This document shows positions 29,778-39,490 of a stretch of DNA of 64,000 nt, in pieces. A program made the translations under genes and the position numbers. The notes under the pieces are model-generated. The model was not told the DNA's origin. It worked only from the letters and a program-made list of their open reading frames with translations, and made no database searches. The stretch comes from Candidatus Enterovibrio escicola (GTDB taxonomy: Bacteria > Pseudomonadota > Gammaproteobacteria > Enterobacterales > Vibrionaceae), in assembly GCF_002464935.1 (NCBI RefSeq), contig NZ_NBYY01000016.1, positions 31,680 through 95,679 of the forward strand. Reading direction: 5' to 3'. Position 1 is the first letter of the stretch; each line of letters starts with the position of its first letter.

Positions 29778-30371
29778 ATGCGCATAGACACTATAGAAGA
29801 AATAACTATGCGCACGTACCCAACATCACGCTCAATTGAGCAGATCGTTAACGAGATATTGGAAAAGGAAGGCCACCGTTCTAATGATGCCAACGACATG
29901 GGCGGTGATACCACTTGGGAAATTACCGAAGTAACAGCAAGGAATAACGGATACACCGGGCCAATGTCCGAACTGACCCAAAGCATTACATGCAAAATCT
30001 ACACCAAACAGTACATCTCAGCGCCTCGATTTGACGATATTCACGCAGTAAGCAGCGTTCTTTGTGAAGAAGTGATTGATACAGGCATTAACATGGGTCA
30101 GTCAACCGCAGCCAAGTTCCTGCAACGTTGGCTCAATGTGTACAACAACCAACAAACGCTTTATCCAGACCTAGTCGTTGATGGCCACATTGGCATAGCA
30201 ACAGTCAGTTCACTGAAAGCGTTCCTGAAACATCGTGGTATAGAAGGTGAATTGGTGCTGTAGCAGTCTCTCAACTGTAGCCAAGGCGCAAGATACTTAG
30301 ATATCTCAGAAGCCAGAAAACGCAACGAAACCTTTACCTATGGATGGCTGAAAAACCGCGTCGGAATGTAG
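29778..30371 (+). pseudogene. Phage endolysin, glycoside hydrolase family 108, amber stop
   Basis: Peptidoglycan hydrolase. The amino GH108 domain shows EILEKEGHRSNDANDMGG and TWEITEVTARNNGYTGPM; the glutamate in EKEG is the expected catalytic acid, although the usual EGG is EGH. The carboxyl peptidoglycan-binding domain (CEEVIDTGINMGQSTAAKF, WLNVYNNQQTLYPDLVVDG) follows. The frame stops at TAG 30261-30263 but stays open beyond it (SLNCSQGARYLDISEARKR, FTYGWLKNRVGM) to 30371, which completes the family length. So one nonsense mutation removed the last 36 residues. The start is ATG 29778 or 29808. Confidence 0.75.
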
Positions 30372-30501
30372 AAAGCGGTTCCAAAACTAATTTGTAACCT
30401 TTTGATTCATAAGCGCTTATAAGATTCAGAATGTCGTATTGTATAAGCATAAAATCAGGTGATTGTCGTTATTTATCAATATGATAGGTAAGTGATAAGA
30501 T

Positions 30502-30554
30502 TGTCATGGGGTGGCAGGGGTCAAGAGTTCGAATCTCTTCAGACCGACCATTAT
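30502..30554 (+). repeat. Right attachment site (attR-like), partial tRNA-Pro
   Basis: Repeats the last 49 bases of tRNA-Pro(GGG), including CCA, plus TTAT, with one A-to-G difference. It lacks the 5' half, so it is not a working tRNA. It marks the right edge of the 12.2-kb island. Confidence 0.85.
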
Positions 30555-30559
30555 ATATA

Positions 30560-30825
30560 GCTAGATCAAAATAAATTGGCATAATCCATAACAATTATGG
30601 CTTGCTCTGGAACTTTCGGAAGTAAATCTTGTTCGATCCATACGTGAAATACCTCCGCATTCACACTTACAATTACTATGTTAAGCGTTAAAAAATATAA
30701 TTGAGATAGCACGCCAATGGCGTTAACTCTTCCTTTAGAGTGCCCATTATGAACTCCATAGCATCGACTTCCTTTTTAAGAGTAACCATATGTTTGAGGC
30801 ATACTCTGGGCAAACCTACTTTCAT
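30560..30825 (-). mobile_element. IS630-family transposase fragment
   Basis: The minus-strand reading NIVIVSVNAEVFHVWIEQD followed by LLPKVPEQAIIVMDYANLF matches the region of IS630 transposases around the second catalytic aspartate (VVMDNAxFH). Further upstream debris is in other frames. Only this fragment is visible. Confidence 0.5.
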
Positions 30826-30832
30826 CTACTTA

Positions 30833-31729
30833 ACCTGAGCTGCGCATAAGAAATGAACTAAATTTCAAAGTCGCGAGTCTGATCGCTTAAAAAACTATCG
30901 CCTGCATAAGGACTTAGATATGAATAACCTAGATGCTATTTTCGTCGATGTCTACGACTTTTACCAGACTGTCCTCCCTGCATGGGAAAAACACCTCATT
31001 ATCTTCTAGTATCAAATAAAGAAACAAGCTTTCTCACCTCTCCGTTAACGAAGTGATGACGATAGTGATAGCTCTCCATCAATTAGGGTATCGAGACTTT
31101 AAGACCTATTACATCCACTTTGTTTGCCGTTACCTCACCAACGAATTTCCTTAGTTAGTCAGTTACACACGAGTGCTCAAGATCATGAAAGGTGTTTTGG
31201 TTCCGATTTACTCTTACCTCATTCACCGTCAGGAAAGCCCTACGGGGATTGCCTTCTTTCATTCGTCTAAGCTACAGGTTTGTCACAACCTACATATTCT
31301 CAGACATCAGGTTTTTAAATGTACCGCGAAGCTAGGAAAAAGAACGATGGCTAACGTGGATGATAAAAAACCTGTGTCAGAAATGGCTGACGAACTTTGG
31401 GATGTTTATACGGAGACAAAGGTTATATTTCTGCTCCATTGGAGCGGGAACTCGCAGACAAGGGAGTAACACTGATAACGGGTGTGAAAAAACATGATAT
31501 CCAAAGTGATGAAACTTTGGAATCGTCTGATGCTCCGAAAACGATTTATTATTGAAACCGTTTTTGACCAACTAAAGAAATATCCCAAATCGAGCATTCT
31601 CGGCATCGTAATTCTATCAACTTTATGGTTAACTTGCTGGCGGAGCTTATCGCGTATTCATTTCAACCAAAGAAGCCGAGCAGCAAGATAACTCGACTTG
31701 ATAAGCAAGCGATTATGTAGATCTGAGGT
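30833..31729 (+). mobile_element. IS982-family element, decayed
   Basis: Ends ACCTGAGCTGCGCATAAG at 30833 and ATCTGAGGT at 31729. Plus-strand pieces: [78 protein letters not shown]. The flanks TACTTA and TAATTA are nearly the same, a possible mutated 6-bp duplication. The right neighbour is the 3' tail of an IS903 copy. Confidence 0.85.
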
Positions 31730-31881
31730 TAATTATAATGCTTAAGTTAGTGAAGATCTGGTAAATATGAAAGCGATGAAGAAAGTTATAAGACTCGGTA
31801 TGCCTGTTCGCCATCAGAGAAATTAAGACTGTAAGACAATTTGAATCAGTACGTTATAGGCCTTTTTTAATCAAAAATACC
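31730..31881 (+). mobile_element. IS903-group 3' tail
   Basis: The reading ALVKSG-like then MKAMKKVIRLGMPVRHQRN and the end TTTTTTAATCAAAAATACC correspond to the last about 150 bp of the IS903-type element. It begins exactly where the IS982 copy ends. Confidence 0.7.
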
Positions 31882-32067
31882 GAATAGATAACCTAGTTTC
31901 AAGTGCTCTGTCGTGCTCCTTGCGTATTCATACATGGATAATTTTTGTCGCTTACGTTCAATTAATATTTTTTATGGCTTAGGTAAAAATATGCACTTTT
32001 TACTTGTTATTTAAGTCGTTAATATTCAGGATGAGCTAGGAATCCGGAACAAGGAGTTTGAAAGAGG

Positions 32068-33186
32068 ATGAAAAGAGTAGGCTTAGTTGGCTGGCGAGGT
32101 ATGGTGGGTTCTGTACTTATGCAACGTATGGTAGAGGAACGTACTTTTGACACTATCGATCCGATCTTTTATAGCACCTCTCAAGTAGGTATTCCAGCAC
32201 CTGATTATGGTAAAGATGCAGGTCTTCTTAAAGATGCCTTTGACATCGAAGGCTTGAGAACACTGGATGTCGTTATCACCTGTCAAGGTAGCAGGTATAC
32301 AGAAGCAGTTTATCCAAAGTTGCGGACAGCTGGTTGGAAAGGCTATTGGATTGATGCTGCATCCACGCTACGTATGAAAGAAGACAGTATTATTACTCTG
32401 GATCCGATCAACCTGAAGCAGATTCAAGAAGGTCTCCACAATGACCTGAAAACCTATGTCGGTGGCAACTGTACAGTAAATCTGATGTTGATGGCTGTTG
32501 GTGGCCTCTATCAATCTGGTTTAGTTGAGTGGATGGCAACGCAAACTTTTCAAGCTGCATCTGGTGCAGGTGCAAAAAATATGCGTGAACTGATCAAGCA
32601 AATGGGTCTGGTTAATGATACGGTGAGTCTGGATCTTGCCAATCCATCTACTTCTATTCTAGATATCGACCGTAAAGTTGCAGAAATACTGCGATCTTCA
32701 AGTTTTCCGATATCTGAATTTGGGGCGCCACTTGCGTGTTCTTTAATCCCATGGATAGGTGTTAAATGCGAAAGTGGTCAAAGCAAAGAAGAATGGAAGG
32801 CTGCCGTTGAAACCAACAAAATATTGGGTCTTCAAGATAATCCTATACCGATTGATGGCACTTGTGTGCGTATCGGTGCAATGCGCTGTCATAGCCAAGC
32901 ATTAACGTTCAAACTGAAGAAAAATATCCCATTAGCTGACATCGAAGATCTCATTGCAGAGCACAATGATTGGGTGAAAGTGATTCCAAACGAACGTGGT
33001 ATTACTGTTCAAGAATTGTCACCAGCAAGGGTGACTGGCACATTGTCAGTGCCAGTCGGTCGTTTACGTAAAATGACGATGGGTGGTGATTTCCTCAACG
33101 TGTTCACCGTAGGTGATCAACTGTTGTGGGGTGCAGCAGAACCCTTGTTCCGTACATTGCGAATCATTCTTGCAGAAATAACATAA
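32068..33186 (+). CDS. asd: Aspartate-semialdehyde dehydrogenase
   Basis: Reduces aspartyl phosphate to aspartate semialdehyde, the branch point to lysine/diaminopimelate, threonine and methionine, so it is essential for cell-wall synthesis. 372 residues, the normal length. NADP fold at the start (KRVGLVGWRGMVGSVLMQRM), catalytic cysteine in YVGGNCTVNLMLMA near residue 135, GAGAKNMRELIKQMG, and the histidine in RIGAMRCHSQAL. ATG 32068 follows a purine-rich GAAAGAGG. Intact. The upstream region carries only the IS903 tail and about 190 bp of own leader. Confidence 0.97.
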   Translation: MKRVGLVGWRGMVGSVLMQRMVEERTFDTIDPIFYSTSQVGIPAPDYGKDAGLLKDAFDIEGLRTLDVVITCQGSRYTEAVYPKLRTAGWKGYWIDAASTLRMKEDSIITLDPINLKQIQEGLHNDLKTYVGGNCTVNLMLMAVGGLYQSGLVEWMATQTFQAASGAGAKNMRELIKQMGLVNDTVSLDLANPSTSILDIDRKVAEILRSSSFPISEFGAPLACSLIPWIGVKCESGQSKEEWKAAVETNKILGLQDNPIPIDGTCVRIGAMRCHSQALTFKLKKNIPLADIEDLIAEHNDWVKVIPNERGITVQELSPARVTGTLSVPVGRLRKMTMGGDFLNVFTVGDQLLWGAAEPLFRTLRIILAEIT

Positions 33187-33301
33187 GTGCAGCTAGGCTG
33201 ACTATTGTTATTCTCAAAAATACCCAACAGCGACAGGGTAATCCCCCATTGGGCTTCAATGTTAACTGAAAAGTTACGTACTTTTCTTGCAGCGCTCGGT
33301 T
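33187..33301. terminator. Convergent asd/sodB spacer with weak hairpin
   Basis: GAAAAGT-TACGT-ACTTTTC (33269-33287) is the only clear inverted repeat between the two convergent genes. It has no long T run, so termination here is uncertain. Confidence 0.3.
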
Positions 33302-33886
33302 TTATACAGCGAGGTTCTTAGCAACAAACTCCCAGTTAACCAGAGACCAGTATGCCTTCATGTAATCTGGACGAAGATTGCGGAAATCGATGTAGTAAGC
33401 ATGCTCCCACAGGTCAACAGTTAGCAGTGGCGTGATATATTCTTCGGTCAGTGGTGTGCCAGCGTTTGATGTGTTTATGATATCCAGTGACCCATCAGAT
33501 TTTTTTACCAACCAAGTCCAAGAAGAACCAAAATTGTTGATTGCTAAATCAGTAAATTTAACTTTAAATTCTGACAAAGAATTGAATGACTTAGCAAGTG
33601 CATCAGCTACGTCACTTGTTGGGTCGTTACCACCATTTGGACTCAGGCATTGCCAGTAGAACGTATGATTCCAGATCTGAGCTGCATTGTTGAACACACC
33701 GCCAGTAGAGGTTTTAATAATTTCTTCCAGAGATTTATTTTCGAACTCGGTGTCTTTGATTAGACCATTAAGCTTTACCACATAGGTGTTATGGTGTTTA
33801 TCATAGTGGTATTCTAGAGTCTCTTGAGATATATATGGTTCAAGAGCGTCCTTTTCGAAAGGAAGAGCTGGTAGTTGAAATGCCAT
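33302..33886 (-). CDS. sodB: Iron superoxide dismutase
   Basis: Cytoplasmic Fe-dependent dismutation of superoxide, relevant beside an oxygen-consuming light system. 194 residues from ATG 33886 (MAFQLPALPFEKDALEPYI). The metal ligands are visible: histidine in YHYDKHHNTYV, histidine in QIWNHTFYWQCL, and aspartate and histidine in VDLWEHAYYIDFRN. The tail NWEFVAKNLAV is normal for SodB. The earlier in-frame start at 33916 adds residues not found in the family. Divergent from grxD, an arrangement common in gammaproteobacteria. Confidence 0.97.
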   Translation of the reverse strand: MAFQLPALPFEKDALEPYISQETLEYHYDKHHNTYVVKLNGLIKDTEFENKSLEEIIKTSTGGVFNNAAQIWNHTFYWQCLSPNGGNDPTSDVADALAKSFNSLSEFKVKFTDLAINNFGSSWTWLVKKSDGSLDIINTSNAGTPLTEEYITPLLTVDLWEHAYYIDFRNLRPDYMKAYWSLVNWEFVAKNLAV

Positions 33887-34134
33887 TACTTGATTCTCCA
33901 TGGAGGGTGGGGTCACCCCCTTAAATTATTGCTTCCTTTGGGTCTGTAGTAGACTTTATAGGTATACGTATCTACTTATAGACTAACTATGAAACAGTTT
34001 AGCAAGTTGTTTCTTTATTAAAAGAAGAATTTAGGAAAAGCTTAGGAATACGTTAACACAAATATTAGATATTTTTTTTCTTCTTTTCCCAGTTATAATT
34101 AAAACAATCATCATATTTGGCATTCGAGGAAGTA

Positions 34135-34473
34135 ATGGAAAATTTTGATAAAATCAAACAACAGCTCAAAGAGAATACGATTCTGCTTTATATGAAAGGA
34201 TCACCTAAACTACCTAACTGTGGCTTTTCTTCTCAAGCGAGCCAAGCGTTGATGGCGTGTGGTGAAAAGTTCGCGTACATTGATATTCTGCTAAACCCAG
34301 ATATTCGAGCAGAACTCCCTATTTATGCACAGTGGCCAACTTTCCCACAATTGTGGGTTGAAGGTGAGTTGATCGGTGGCTGTGATATCATTTTGGAAAT
34401 GTTCCAGAAAGGTGAGCTTCAGTTAATAATAAAAAAGGCAGCCTCACGTCGCGATACTGAAAAAGCTAGCTAA
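34135..34473 (+). CDS. grxD: Monothiol glutaredoxin Grx4
   Basis: Carries or delivers [2Fe-2S] clusters using a CGFS active site with glutathione. 112 residues from ATG 34135, preceded by GAGGAAG. Motifs: ILLYMKGSPKLPNCGFSSQA, QWPTFPQLWVEGELIGGCD and EMFQKGEL, all diagnostic. A TTG 18 bases upstream is in frame but gives an extension the family lacks. Intact. Confidence 0.96.
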   Translation: MENFDKIKQQLKENTILLYMKGSPKLPNCGFSSQASQALMACGEKFAYIDILLNPDIRAELPIYAQWPTFPQLWVEGELIGGCDIILEMFQKGELQLIIKKAASRRDTEKAS

Positions 34474-35055
34474 GCTATCACAATATCCTAAGGTTAGGTT
34501 GTAGAAGAAAAATCTACTGATTATTCAATGGATATCATGTGTTGACTCTCTATCCTATATCCTGATAGAGGTAGTTATAGTGACCTAACTGAATACTGTC
34601 AGTGGGTGGTTTTCCTGTAAATTATAGCTTTTAAATTCAAAGAATTTCTCATAGCCTACAACAGAGTTAAACTTTGACAACAGCAGAGGATCTAAACATT
34701 ATAAAACGGTATTTTTTACCACATAGGCACATGACAGTAGGCTAATTCTAATAAAGAAAGGTTACTGGACTAGCTGGTTGACCTCAATCCCTTTTTTTCT
34801 TCCGTTTCTCATCAACGTCCATAATGACGTGTAAGTAGAGTTGACCTTATCGTAACGTACACCGTGGGCTCTACATAGAGATGATGGCGTTTGCTCATAC
34901 TACCCCTTTCATCACTGTTCATATGAGTTCTCTCATCCTTGTTTGACTATGGATAGAGTATTTAATGACTATCCCTTAAGTTGATGGATAGGAATTTTAA
35001 TTTTTCTATCCATCAGGGTAATAATGCCATTTCCAATCCATGTCGTGTATGTAGG
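34474..35055. other. Gene-free region after grxD
   Basis: No open gene. A minus-strand coding-like scrap, HGVRYDKVNSTYTSLWTLM, lies near 34820-34870 but leads nowhere. The segment near 34975-35010, GATGGATAGGAATTTTAAT, resembles 51728-51750. Confidence 0.3.
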
Positions 35056-35512
35056 GAAATTGTTAATTAAATCAGGCCTATAACGCACTGATCCCCATCT
35101 TTTTACAGTCTCAATTTATCTGCTGACCAAAAGGCATACCTAATCCTATGACTTTGTTCATCGTTTTCACATTTGCCAGAGCTTCACCAACTTGAGCATT
35201 GTAATCACGAAGAGTTAGTTTAGGGCTGAGAAACTATTGCTGTTTCGACTAATGAGTGTTTATAATAAACTCAGTTCTTTCCACTCTGCCAATTTATCTT
35301 CTTCTAACGCCTTTACAACTTCATTTCTAATGGTACCTTTCCTCCCAGTATCTAGCGTTGCTTAGAGGTAGAATACTGGGCGTTATTCCTTTGTTCTTAA
35401 GTACGTGGTGACCTGTTTTTGTGTCACAAGCATAATCCTCACCTCACGTTGAACTCCATGATGAACTAATCGTAGGGATTGCGATTAGTTCAGATAGTTA
35501 GGAAACAACGCC
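35056..35512 (-). mobile_element. Internally deleted IS903-group element
   Basis: Both ends are present (right-end type GTTAATTAAATCAGGCC at 35056, left-end type AACAACGCC at 35512), but about 600 bp of the transposase middle is missing. The 3' coding tail joins directly to the 5' leader near 35440. This gives a 457-bp non-autonomous derivative. Confidence 0.7.
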
Positions 35513-35629
35513 AAGTGAAAAAACAAAGTCATAAAACGCGATATGCCTGTCCGCCAGTAAACAAATTAAGACTGTAAAGAAGATTTTGGTCAGTGCATTA
35601 TAGGCCTGATTTAATCAACAACACCGCTT
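35513..35629 (+). mobile_element. IS903-group 3' tail
   Basis: Sequence like AAGACTGTAAAGAAGATT...ATAGGCCTGATTTAATCAAC, ending AACAACACC, is another copy of the right end. It ends 8 bp before the gloA stop codon. Confidence 0.65.
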
Positions 35630-35636
35630 AATCTCA

Positions 35637-36044
35637 TTAACCAGACGACGACTCTTTATTTTGGATTAGTTCAATTTTGTAACCATCAGGATCGTCAACA
35701 AATGCGATGTGAGTAACGCCCCCTTTTACTGGACCTGCTCCACGCGTCACTTTACCTCCTGCAGAACGAATAAACTCACACTTAGCATAGATATCATCAA
35801 CCCCGATAGCAATATGGCCAAACGCGGAACCCTGCTCATATTTTGAAATTCCCCAGTTATACGTCAATTCGAGCACTGAACCTTGTGATTCGTCACCGTA
35901 TCCGACGAAGGCTAATGTATATTTATATTGTAAATTTTCACTCTTACGCAATAACTGCATACCCATAACATCGGTATAAAATACAATTGAACGATCCAAA
36001 TTCGCAACGCGGAGCATGGTATGCAGGATACGACAAATACTCAT
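35637..36044 (-). CDS. gloA: Lactoylglutathione lyase (glyoxalase I)
   Basis: Isomerises the methylglyoxal-glutathione hemithioacetal, using Ni/Zn. 135 residues from ATG 36044 with GGAG upstream; the longer frame to 36071 is not needed. Metal ligands in family order: histidine in RILHTMLRV, glutamate in [10 protein letters not shown], histidine in [12 protein letters not shown] and glutamate in [31 protein letters not shown] is the conserved substrate stretch. Intact, but its downstream edge is an IS903 tail. Confidence 0.95.
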   Translation of the reverse strand: MSICRILHTMLRVANLDRSIVFYTDVMGMQLLRKSENLQYKYTLAFVGYGDESQGSVLELTYNWGISKYEQGSAFGHIAIGVDDIYAKCEFIRSAGGKVTRGAGPVKGGVTHIAFVDDPDGYKIELIQNKESSSG

Positions 36045-36137
36045 TTTGATCTCCATCAGAATTGATTTCATCAGTAGTATATCTGGATCATTTTATTCGT
36101 CTATACCCAAACAATCTGAAGATACTAGATGTAATAG

Positions 36138-36578
36138 TCGTTATTTTCAAAATATCTGAACTAATCGCAATCCCTACGATTAGATCATCATGGAGTTAAA
36201 CTGGAGGTGAGGATGAGAAAGGCAAGCAAATGATCAGCAACTGTAAATAGTATAATCAACCATTAGTAAACCGAAGCTCAGTCACTTTTTGGATAGACGC
36301 TACTGCCATTAAGGCATGGCATTGATGGTAAAAGGTATGTTCAAGCTCCCACTTCGTGGATTAGAAGGTTTCTAAATTTGGTTCTTACGTTGATAAATGT
36401 CCCGTTGAAATCCCATAGAAACACCTGCCTTAGTAAGCGGTCTAAGACCGTAGAAGTTAAGTACAGTTTACCAAGTTAAGGAGATGTCGCCCACGTCGTT
36501 ATTGATGCCACAAGCCTAAAAGTATACGGCGAGAGGGAATGAAAAACGCGTAAACAAGGTAAGGAGAAGCGGCGGATC
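36138..36578 (+). mobile_element. IS903-group 5' part
   Basis: The leader and transposase amino half are in broken frames (SVTFWIDATAIKAWH-like, LKVYGEREWKTRKQGKEK). It is cut at 36578 by an IS982 fragment. Confidence 0.7.
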
Positions 36579-37356
36579 TGGCGGTCCTAAAGTTTCATCA
36601 CTTTTAGTTTCATATTATTTTTTACACCCGTTATTATGGTCACTACCTTATCTACAACTTCCCGCTTCAATGGATAAGAGATATAGCCTTTATTTCCGTA
36701 TAAACACCCCAAAATCTCGTCAGCCATTCCCGGCACAAGCTTCCTATCATTCACGTTAGTAGTCATCAATTTTACTGAGATAATACCACCTTGGTCATTG
36801 ATAATCAGGTATGATTTGAGACTGTAGAACCACCTCCTTATTCATTTTCCTCGCTTCTCGGCACCTTTAAAAACCTGATGTCTGAGAATGCGTAGGTTAT
36901 AACAAGCCTGTAGCTTGGACGAATCAACGAAAGCAATCCTTGTCGGCCTTGCCTCACGGTGAGTGAGGTAAGAGGTAAGAGCAAATAGGAACCAGAACAC
37001 CTTGCATGAACTTGAGCATTAGCATGTAGATGAGTAATTCAGGAAATTAGTTGGTAAGATAGCAGTAAACAGAGTGGATGTAATAAGTTTTAAAGTCTTG
37101 ATATCCAGACTAATGGAAAGCTATCACTATCGTCATCACTTCTCTAACTGAGAGGATAAAAGGCTTATTTCCTTATTTGACACCGGAAGAAATGAGATAT
37201 TCCTCCTATTGCAGGGAGGAATATCTGGCAAAGTCATCGACATCGACGAAAACTTTGTCTAAGTTATTCATGCATAAGTCCTTATGCAGTCGATATTTTT
37301 TAAACGATCAGATCGCAACTTGAGCATTTAGATCTTTTCTTATGGGCAGCTCAGGT
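36579..37356 (-). mobile_element. IS982-family fragment, 5' two thirds
   Basis: The 5' end, GGGCAGCTCAGGT, ends at 37356. The 3' end is missing and it joins IS903 sequence at 36579. Readings TNVNDRKLVPGMADEILG and CLYGNKGYISYPLKREVVD are broken by stops. The terminal base lies 3 bp from the motY stop codon. Confidence 0.8.
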
Positions 37357-37359
37357 TTA

Positions 37360-38241
37360 CTAGCTCATTGAGCGACCGAGAGAGATGACTACACGTCGGT
37401 TCTTATTACGCCCGATAGGACTTTTGTTTTCAGCAATGGGTCTGCGTTCACCAAAAGATTTGACCTCAATGCGATCGTTTGGCAACCCGAGAGACATAAA
37501 ATACTCTTCGAGTTTCCTAGATCTTACTTCCGACATTCGCTGATTCGCAGATCTTGCACCGTGGGTGTCAGTATAAGTCGCAAGGAATACCAAATCTATG
37601 TCAGGGCTGTAACGAATAAATTCAGCAATTTGAGATAATTTCCTCATCGAGGATTTATTTAGATTAGCGCTGCTATCCTGATAATGAAGTGTAGTAAACG
37701 CAATGTCCTCAAAAGAGTAAGGTAACAAACGGGAAATACAGCCACTAAATTCAGTGTAGGGCAGTTGGAAAGATACGGCAGATAATGCAACATCAACACG
37801 CTTATCTCGATTTTTCCATTCGTGAAAACTGAATGTTGGAAAACGACCTTTTTCTAATTCTGCTAATATGCTCCAAGCTGTTTTCCCATGGATGTAACCA
37901 TCAAACTGTTTAAAGAAATGCAACCGATCAAGGTATTCGGAGGGCTCGCCTGGCATCCATACAGGAGGCATAGAAAGCAACACAACATCTGCTGTTTTAC
38001 CCATTGGTCGTAGCATCTCAAGTTCAAAATATAGATTGCTTTTCTTACTGGCGTGGGAAGTAAAAGTAGCTATCCCGTAGTTAGGGATCATGTGCTCGAT
38101 ACGACATTCAATTGGCGCATCGACAGTAACCTCCCATACTGAATCGATGGGTTTTGCACCATAAAACTTACTGGTGCTCACAGGCGCTGGAAATATACTG
38201 GTTGCCATGCATAACAATACGTAAGCTTTGGTTAGCATCAT
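37360..38241 (-). CDS. motY: Sodium-type flagellar motor protein MotY
   Basis: Forms the periplasmic T ring of the Na+-driven polar flagellar motor with MotX and helps assemble the PomA/PomB stator. 293 residues from ATG 38241: a signal peptide (TKAYVLLCMATSIFPAPVS), the MotY-specific amino domain (IPNYGIATFTSHASKKSNL, HGKTAWSILAELEKGRFPT) and a carboxyl OmpA-like peptidoglycan-binding domain (VFLATYTDTHGARSANQRM, EVKSFGERRPIAENKSP, GRNKNRRVVISLG). A TTG start at 38265 is possible but less likely. Intact; its stop is 3 bp from an IS982 end. Confidence 0.93.
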   Translation of the reverse strand: MMLTKAYVLLCMATSIFPAPVSTSKFYGAKPIDSVWEVTVDAPIECRIEHMIPNYGIATFTSHASKKSNLYFELEMLRPMGKTADVVLLSMPPVWMPGEPSEYLDRLHFFKQFDGYIHGKTAWSILAELEKGRFPTFSFHEWKNRDKRVDVALSAVSFQLPYTEFSGCISRLLPYSFEDIAFTTLHYQDSSANLNKSSMRKLSQIAEFIRYSPDIDLVFLATYTDTHGARSANQRMSEVRSRKLEEYFMSLGLPNDRIEVKSFGERRPIAENKSPIGRNKNRRVVISLGRSMS

Positions 38242-38339
38242 ACTAGGATGGTTTCCTGAATCCAAAAATATAAAGGAATGCTTGTTTTATCGGAAAACTG
38301 ATTCACTTCTTTAGGTTTATGCCAAATCAACTTGAAAAT

Positions 38340-39300
38340 GCAGGTTTGAGTATCAAAATTCTATCGAGTTATGTATTTAATAGAGTGTCCTTCATGTAAA
38401 ATACCATATTTTTGTAGGATGACCATTATAGCTAGCGTTAACATTAAATATCATTTTTGCTAGGATATGCCTTAAACCCCACCACATATAGTTTCTAGGA
38501 GAAAATTCCTAGATGAAAGAACACAAAAACGGTTAAAAACAGGGTTTCGGCTCTGGTGGGATACCCACGTTATCGGTAATAATAAATTCAAGTTTAAGTT
38601 TTAAGTACGATACTTTCCAAGTGTGTTACTAATGCCATTTGTTTACAAATAACGGCAGGATACTTAAATATTTTTTAGGGTGATGATTAATCCTTGCTGG
38701 AGCGAAGGTAATATCTTCGTTCGTGACCCTTATTAAGTTTGTTCCTTTTTTACGTACTGTCTAAAAAGCCCGTTGTATGTTCATTTTTTCCTCGTTTCCA
38801 TGCAGTGTAAAGGGCATAAAAAGTGAATTTCAACATCTAAATCTTTTGCTATTTTTTCATGATAGGAAAAATCTAGACTATTATCTGCCATAATCGTATG
38901 GTGATACTTCTTGTATAGCATCAGTAAATCAACAGTCACTGCTGTGACTGTTGATGCCGATTTCGATGCCACTTGTAAAGTAAAATTAAATAAAAACGAC
39001 TTTTACAGTCTAATATCGTGATGATGCCACTAGTACCCTTTTTACTTGTAATTGTATCAATTTTCCAATTACTAAATAATTCCTGACTATCTACAAACGA
39101 TGATTGCTCATCAATGGAGAGCGACTTTTGATGGTTAGTACCTTATCTTGTCGACCTTTTCGATATCGTCTATGTCCCAGCCTTAAGTAACGATATAACT
39201 TGCCTTTTTCCCGTGGACAACTATTGATAATTCATAGGAGTACTGATTGTTTCTTTGGAGAAAAGAGCGTACCACTTTCGGTAGTTTGTTGCCCCTTTCA
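38340..39300 (-). mobile_element. IS30-family relic
   Basis: Minus-strand readings include TVDLLMLYKKYHHTIMADNS and LDFSYHEKIAKDLDVEIHF, the region of IS30 transposases around the second aspartate, plus GNWEIDTIISK-like sequence upstream. The stretch near 38355 resembles the inverted ends of the MITE-like repeat (GTTATGTATTTAATAG). Many stops. Confidence 0.6.
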
Positions 39301-39344
39301 CGCTAAACCATAAGTATTGAAGTTATTACCTGAATGCAAGGGTA

Positions 39345-39480
39345 AACCTCATATGGAGCAAGTTTTGTTAGACGTTGCTCTTGCTTGGAATAGGTAGGCG
39401 TCACCACTTAAGTTCATAGATAAGATCTCACCGTGTTTCTTGATATAGCAAGCTTTTTGGTAATACTACGGATACTGTAT
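39345..39480 (-). mobile_element. Helix-turn-helix fragment of an IS21-like transposase
   Basis: The minus-strand reading YSIRSITKKLAISRNTVRSY, a stop, then YSKQEQRLTKLAPYE resembles the amino end of IstA proteins of IS21. Only this piece is present. Confidence 0.4.
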
Positions 39481-39490
39481 CCCTTACGAT

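Noticed and set aside
30502..30554. A second tRNA-Pro gene
   Set aside because: Only the 3' half is present; it lacks the D arm and acceptor 5' strand and fits an attachment-site copy.
38266..38340. A CRISPR or tandem-repeat array near motY
   Set aside because: Short AT-rich similarities only, without regular spacing.
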